Source: Sipunculus nudus
Taxonomy: Eukaryota; Annelida; Sipuncula; Golfingiida; Sipunculidae
DNA length: 64,000 bases
Assembly: GCA_026874595.1 (NCBI GenBank)
Contig: CM049306.1
Location: forward strand, 44,206,019 to 44,270,018
Direction of reading: 5' to 3'
The translations under genes were made by a program, and so were the position numbers. The notes beneath the pieces are model-generated. The model was given only the letters and a program-made list of their open reading frames with translations, was not told where the DNA came from and ran no database searches. The first letter of the stretch is position 1; the number at the start of each line of letters is the position of its first letter. Positions 61,890 through 64,000 of this stretch are shown piece by piece.

Positions 61890-62271
61890 CCGTTTTTCTT
61901 TTTTATATATTTATTTTTTTTTTAATGCTATCTTAACTACATAAATGAACATCTGCAGATTTCCATTCCGGTTTCGGACTGCGTGACAGGGCAGTATCAC
62001 ACGCTTCCTCTCATGTTATATCCTGGTGTTTACCAGGCTTCTTGACTACTGCACCTGCGGGCCCTGGGTGCGTAATCGTCCCCATTGCTAGGTCATACCA
62101 TCGGGGAGCCCCCGAAAGGCGCACTCGTTTGTGAGTGAAACACGGCCGTTGGGCACGACCTGGGTGGGGGCCGACCGCGAACAATCTCACCGCCTCGGCT
62201 GAGATTCGAACTCACGATCTCCCGGCTTTGAGTCCTGCGCTCTACCCCTGAGCCACAGAAGCCGTTTTCTT
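61890..62271 (-). mobile_element. tRNA-derived SINE (copy C) with target repeats
   Basis: The same insertion as in A and B. Both target repeats survive, as CCGTTTTTCTT (61890) and CCGTTTTCTT (62262). The minus-strand A- and B-boxes are intact, and the interior variant agrees with copy B. Confidence 0.88.
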
Positions 62272-63120
62272 CAATGCATTATAAGTCGTCATATCGACTT
62301 CTAAAAGTAAGAATAAGTCATTTTCATGACATCATCTACAATTCTGAATCAATCATCATCCTCGCGTTTTCTAAGATTAAGAAATGGTCATTTTCCAAAA
62401 CAAATCGTTACCTTCGCGCCTTCTGTAATGTAGAATAAGTCATCATCTTTAAGCCTTCTGCGCTTAAGAACCAGTCATTGACTCTCAGGTCTTCTTCAAT
62501 AAACAACAAGTCATTATCTTCATTATTCTACAATTAACGGCCAATCATTATCCTGGCGTTTTCTATAACTAAGTAGGAACAAACAATTATCCTCGCGTCT
62601 TTTTCAGTTGAGAAAAAGTCATTAAAAAATTCATTATCCTTGCTTCTTCTACAATACATGGTAAGTTATTACACTCGCTTCTTCGACATGATCAACAAGT
62701 CATTTTACTCGCGTCTTTTACAATTAAGAACCAGTCAACATCCTCGTTTCTTCTACAATTAAGAACCAGTCAACATCCTCAGTCAACATTCTCGTGTCTT
62801 CTGCAATCAAGAACCAGTCAACATCTTCGTGTCTTCTACAATTAGGAACCAGTCAACAGGAACCAGTCAATAATCTTGTGTCTTCTACAATTAAGAACCA
62901 GTCAACATCCTGGTATCTTGTACAATCAAGAACCAATTAGCATCCTTGTGTCTTCCATAATAAAAAAAACCCATCGACAAGCTCTTGTCTTTTTCAATTT
63001 AGAATCAGTCAGCATACTCGTGTCTTCTATTAAGTAATTTTTTAAAAATTAGTCATCTTTCTCTCGTCTTCTTCAATGTAGAAGAAGACATCAGCCTAGT
63101 TCGCGTCCTCTACAAAACCA
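62272..63120 (+). repeat. ~35-bp minisatellite, part 2 (copy C)
   Basis: It includes the same internal duplication AGGAACCAGTCAAC as A and B and the longer right end shared with B. Confidence 0.85.
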
Positions 63121-63829
63121 TAACAATTAACAACACTAGACCAATCCGTTGAAAAAGAATTTTGTCCTCAGTTATCGCATTTTATTTGAGGTAAGCCGTG
63201 TCCAATGGCATACTGCGACCACAAAACCTGTCCATACAGCCACATACGATTTGGCCAAATTACACTCTCTATCCTGAATATGTATTTTTAATCCTAAGCA
63301 TATTATTCGAATTGTTGCTTAACCAACTGCAATATAACCTGATGGTAAAATTAAAATCTGATGGGAGTTGAGTCAATATTTAACCAAATATCAACCTATG
63401 TCAATTTTCATTCGAAAATATAGATTTTATTTCAATGTAATGCAGATTGACTTAATTCAAGGAAAGATTTCAAAGACACTTTGAAACATATTTTCATAGT
63501 TAAAAAGCGTGATGATTTCTGGCTAGATAATTTTTACTTGTAAAAATGAAAAATAAACGGAACCATTTCGAAAGATGGTTTTTTTAAGTATTACTTATTT
63601 CCGTTTCTTAAGTTACATACTCTAATCAATATAGATGAGCTGGTTTCGAGTCGTTATATTTAGCTAAATGAAAGACGAGACACTCATATATATGATACGC
63701 ATCAATACTGATAAAAAGGCGCTGGGGGGAATCAGCAAGACGTTAAAACATCTCGGGACTCACGGTGTTTCTTTCTCAGATGTCACTTCTGTCTTTGATA
63801 GAGTTATACACCTGTCTCCGCAAGACGTC

Positions 63830-63897
63830 ACAATCTCTCTCTCACTCTCTTGGGGAAGGAGGGAGAGAAAAAGAGAGAGCAAGAGAGAAAGATAGAG
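63830..63897. repeat. CT/GA-rich microsatellite patch specific to copy C
   Basis: CTCTCTCTCACTCTC passes into GAGAGAAAAAGAGAGAGC. Copies A and B have CTCTCCCTCGAGAGAG at this point, which may be the seed from which it grew. Confidence 0.8.
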
Positions 63898-64000
63898 AAA
63901 AGTGTTCTCAGAGCACATATGTCATTTACCTATAAACCCATACTTTTTTCCCAGGTCACCGGACGTCCATTTTGGGAAAATGTTTCGTTTTATAATAAAT

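Larger units (their letters stand above)
60733..64000 (+). repeat. Segmental duplication, copy C (right-truncated by window)
   Basis: GCGAAAAAGCGCC..TACAGTG to ACCAACCTATGG at 60733-60776 matches 54404-54442. The match stops there and resumes at about 61190 against 54452, so about 410 bases interrupt C. They include a reverse R2 fragment and a relic transposon end. The copy then follows B to the window end, where a GA-rich stretch (63830-63897) replaces part of the sequence seen in A and B. Confidence 0.9.

Noticed and set aside
1-64000. A multi-gene undescribed system such as a defence or biosynthetic cluster
   Set aside because: No set of adjacent coding genes exists in the window; the structure seen is repeats and transposons.

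Overview
This looks like AT-rich nuclear DNA from a eukaryote. The best guess is a marine invertebrate, probably a bivalve mollusc. Reasons: no operons and no long open frames; dense SINEs, small inverted-repeat (MITE-like) transposons, (TA)n/(CA)n microsatellites and G/C homopolymer runs; and pearl/Helentron-like elements that join long core repeats to ACGG-type microsatellites, a type described from oysters and clams. The species assignment is inference. I see no multi-exon gene that I can defend, no rRNA, no functional tRNA and no CRISPR.

Large-scale layout. About a third of the window is one duplicated block. Copy A (1-6431, cut by the window start) matches copy B (47266-58171). B carries about 4 kb (50577-54716) that A lacks at the matching point. 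Copy C (60733-64000, cut by the window end) repeats the second half of B. All three copies contain a decayed ~35-bp minisatellite, and the same tRNA-derived SINE interrupts it in each, so the SINE is older than the duplications. A second dispersed family (25932-28815, 38272-40232 and a reverse fragment near 61 kb) lies between and inside these copies. Its 38-40 kb copy works as an 'empty site' that shows a 1.3-kb pearl/Helentron-like element inserted in the first copy.

DNA transposons with visible ends. These are a 2.07-kb fold-back element made of palindromic 21/22-bp repeats (23551-25619, with other small elements nested inside); a hAT-type element with a perfect 8-bp target duplication (29016-29881); a Tigger/pogo-type element with TA target sites and a transposase N-terminal fragment (45931-47017); a TTAA-flanked MITE (30651-31034); a TA-flanked 1.3-kb MITE (36364-37698); and MITEs at 12414-12757, 21693-21895 and 32773-33957. 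A reverse-transcriptase relic of a LINE sits at 58642-59130, and a possible solo LTR at 41404-42130.

Possible host coding sequence. The best candidate is a small intronless gene at 22466-22750 (94 residues, promoter-like motifs upstream, AATAAA downstream). Its first 13 residues resemble those of an open frame present in both copies A and B. The remaining intervals appear to be intergenic or intronic DNA. The most unusual items are the fold-back element, the duplication history and this small-ORF pair; none is proof of a new system.
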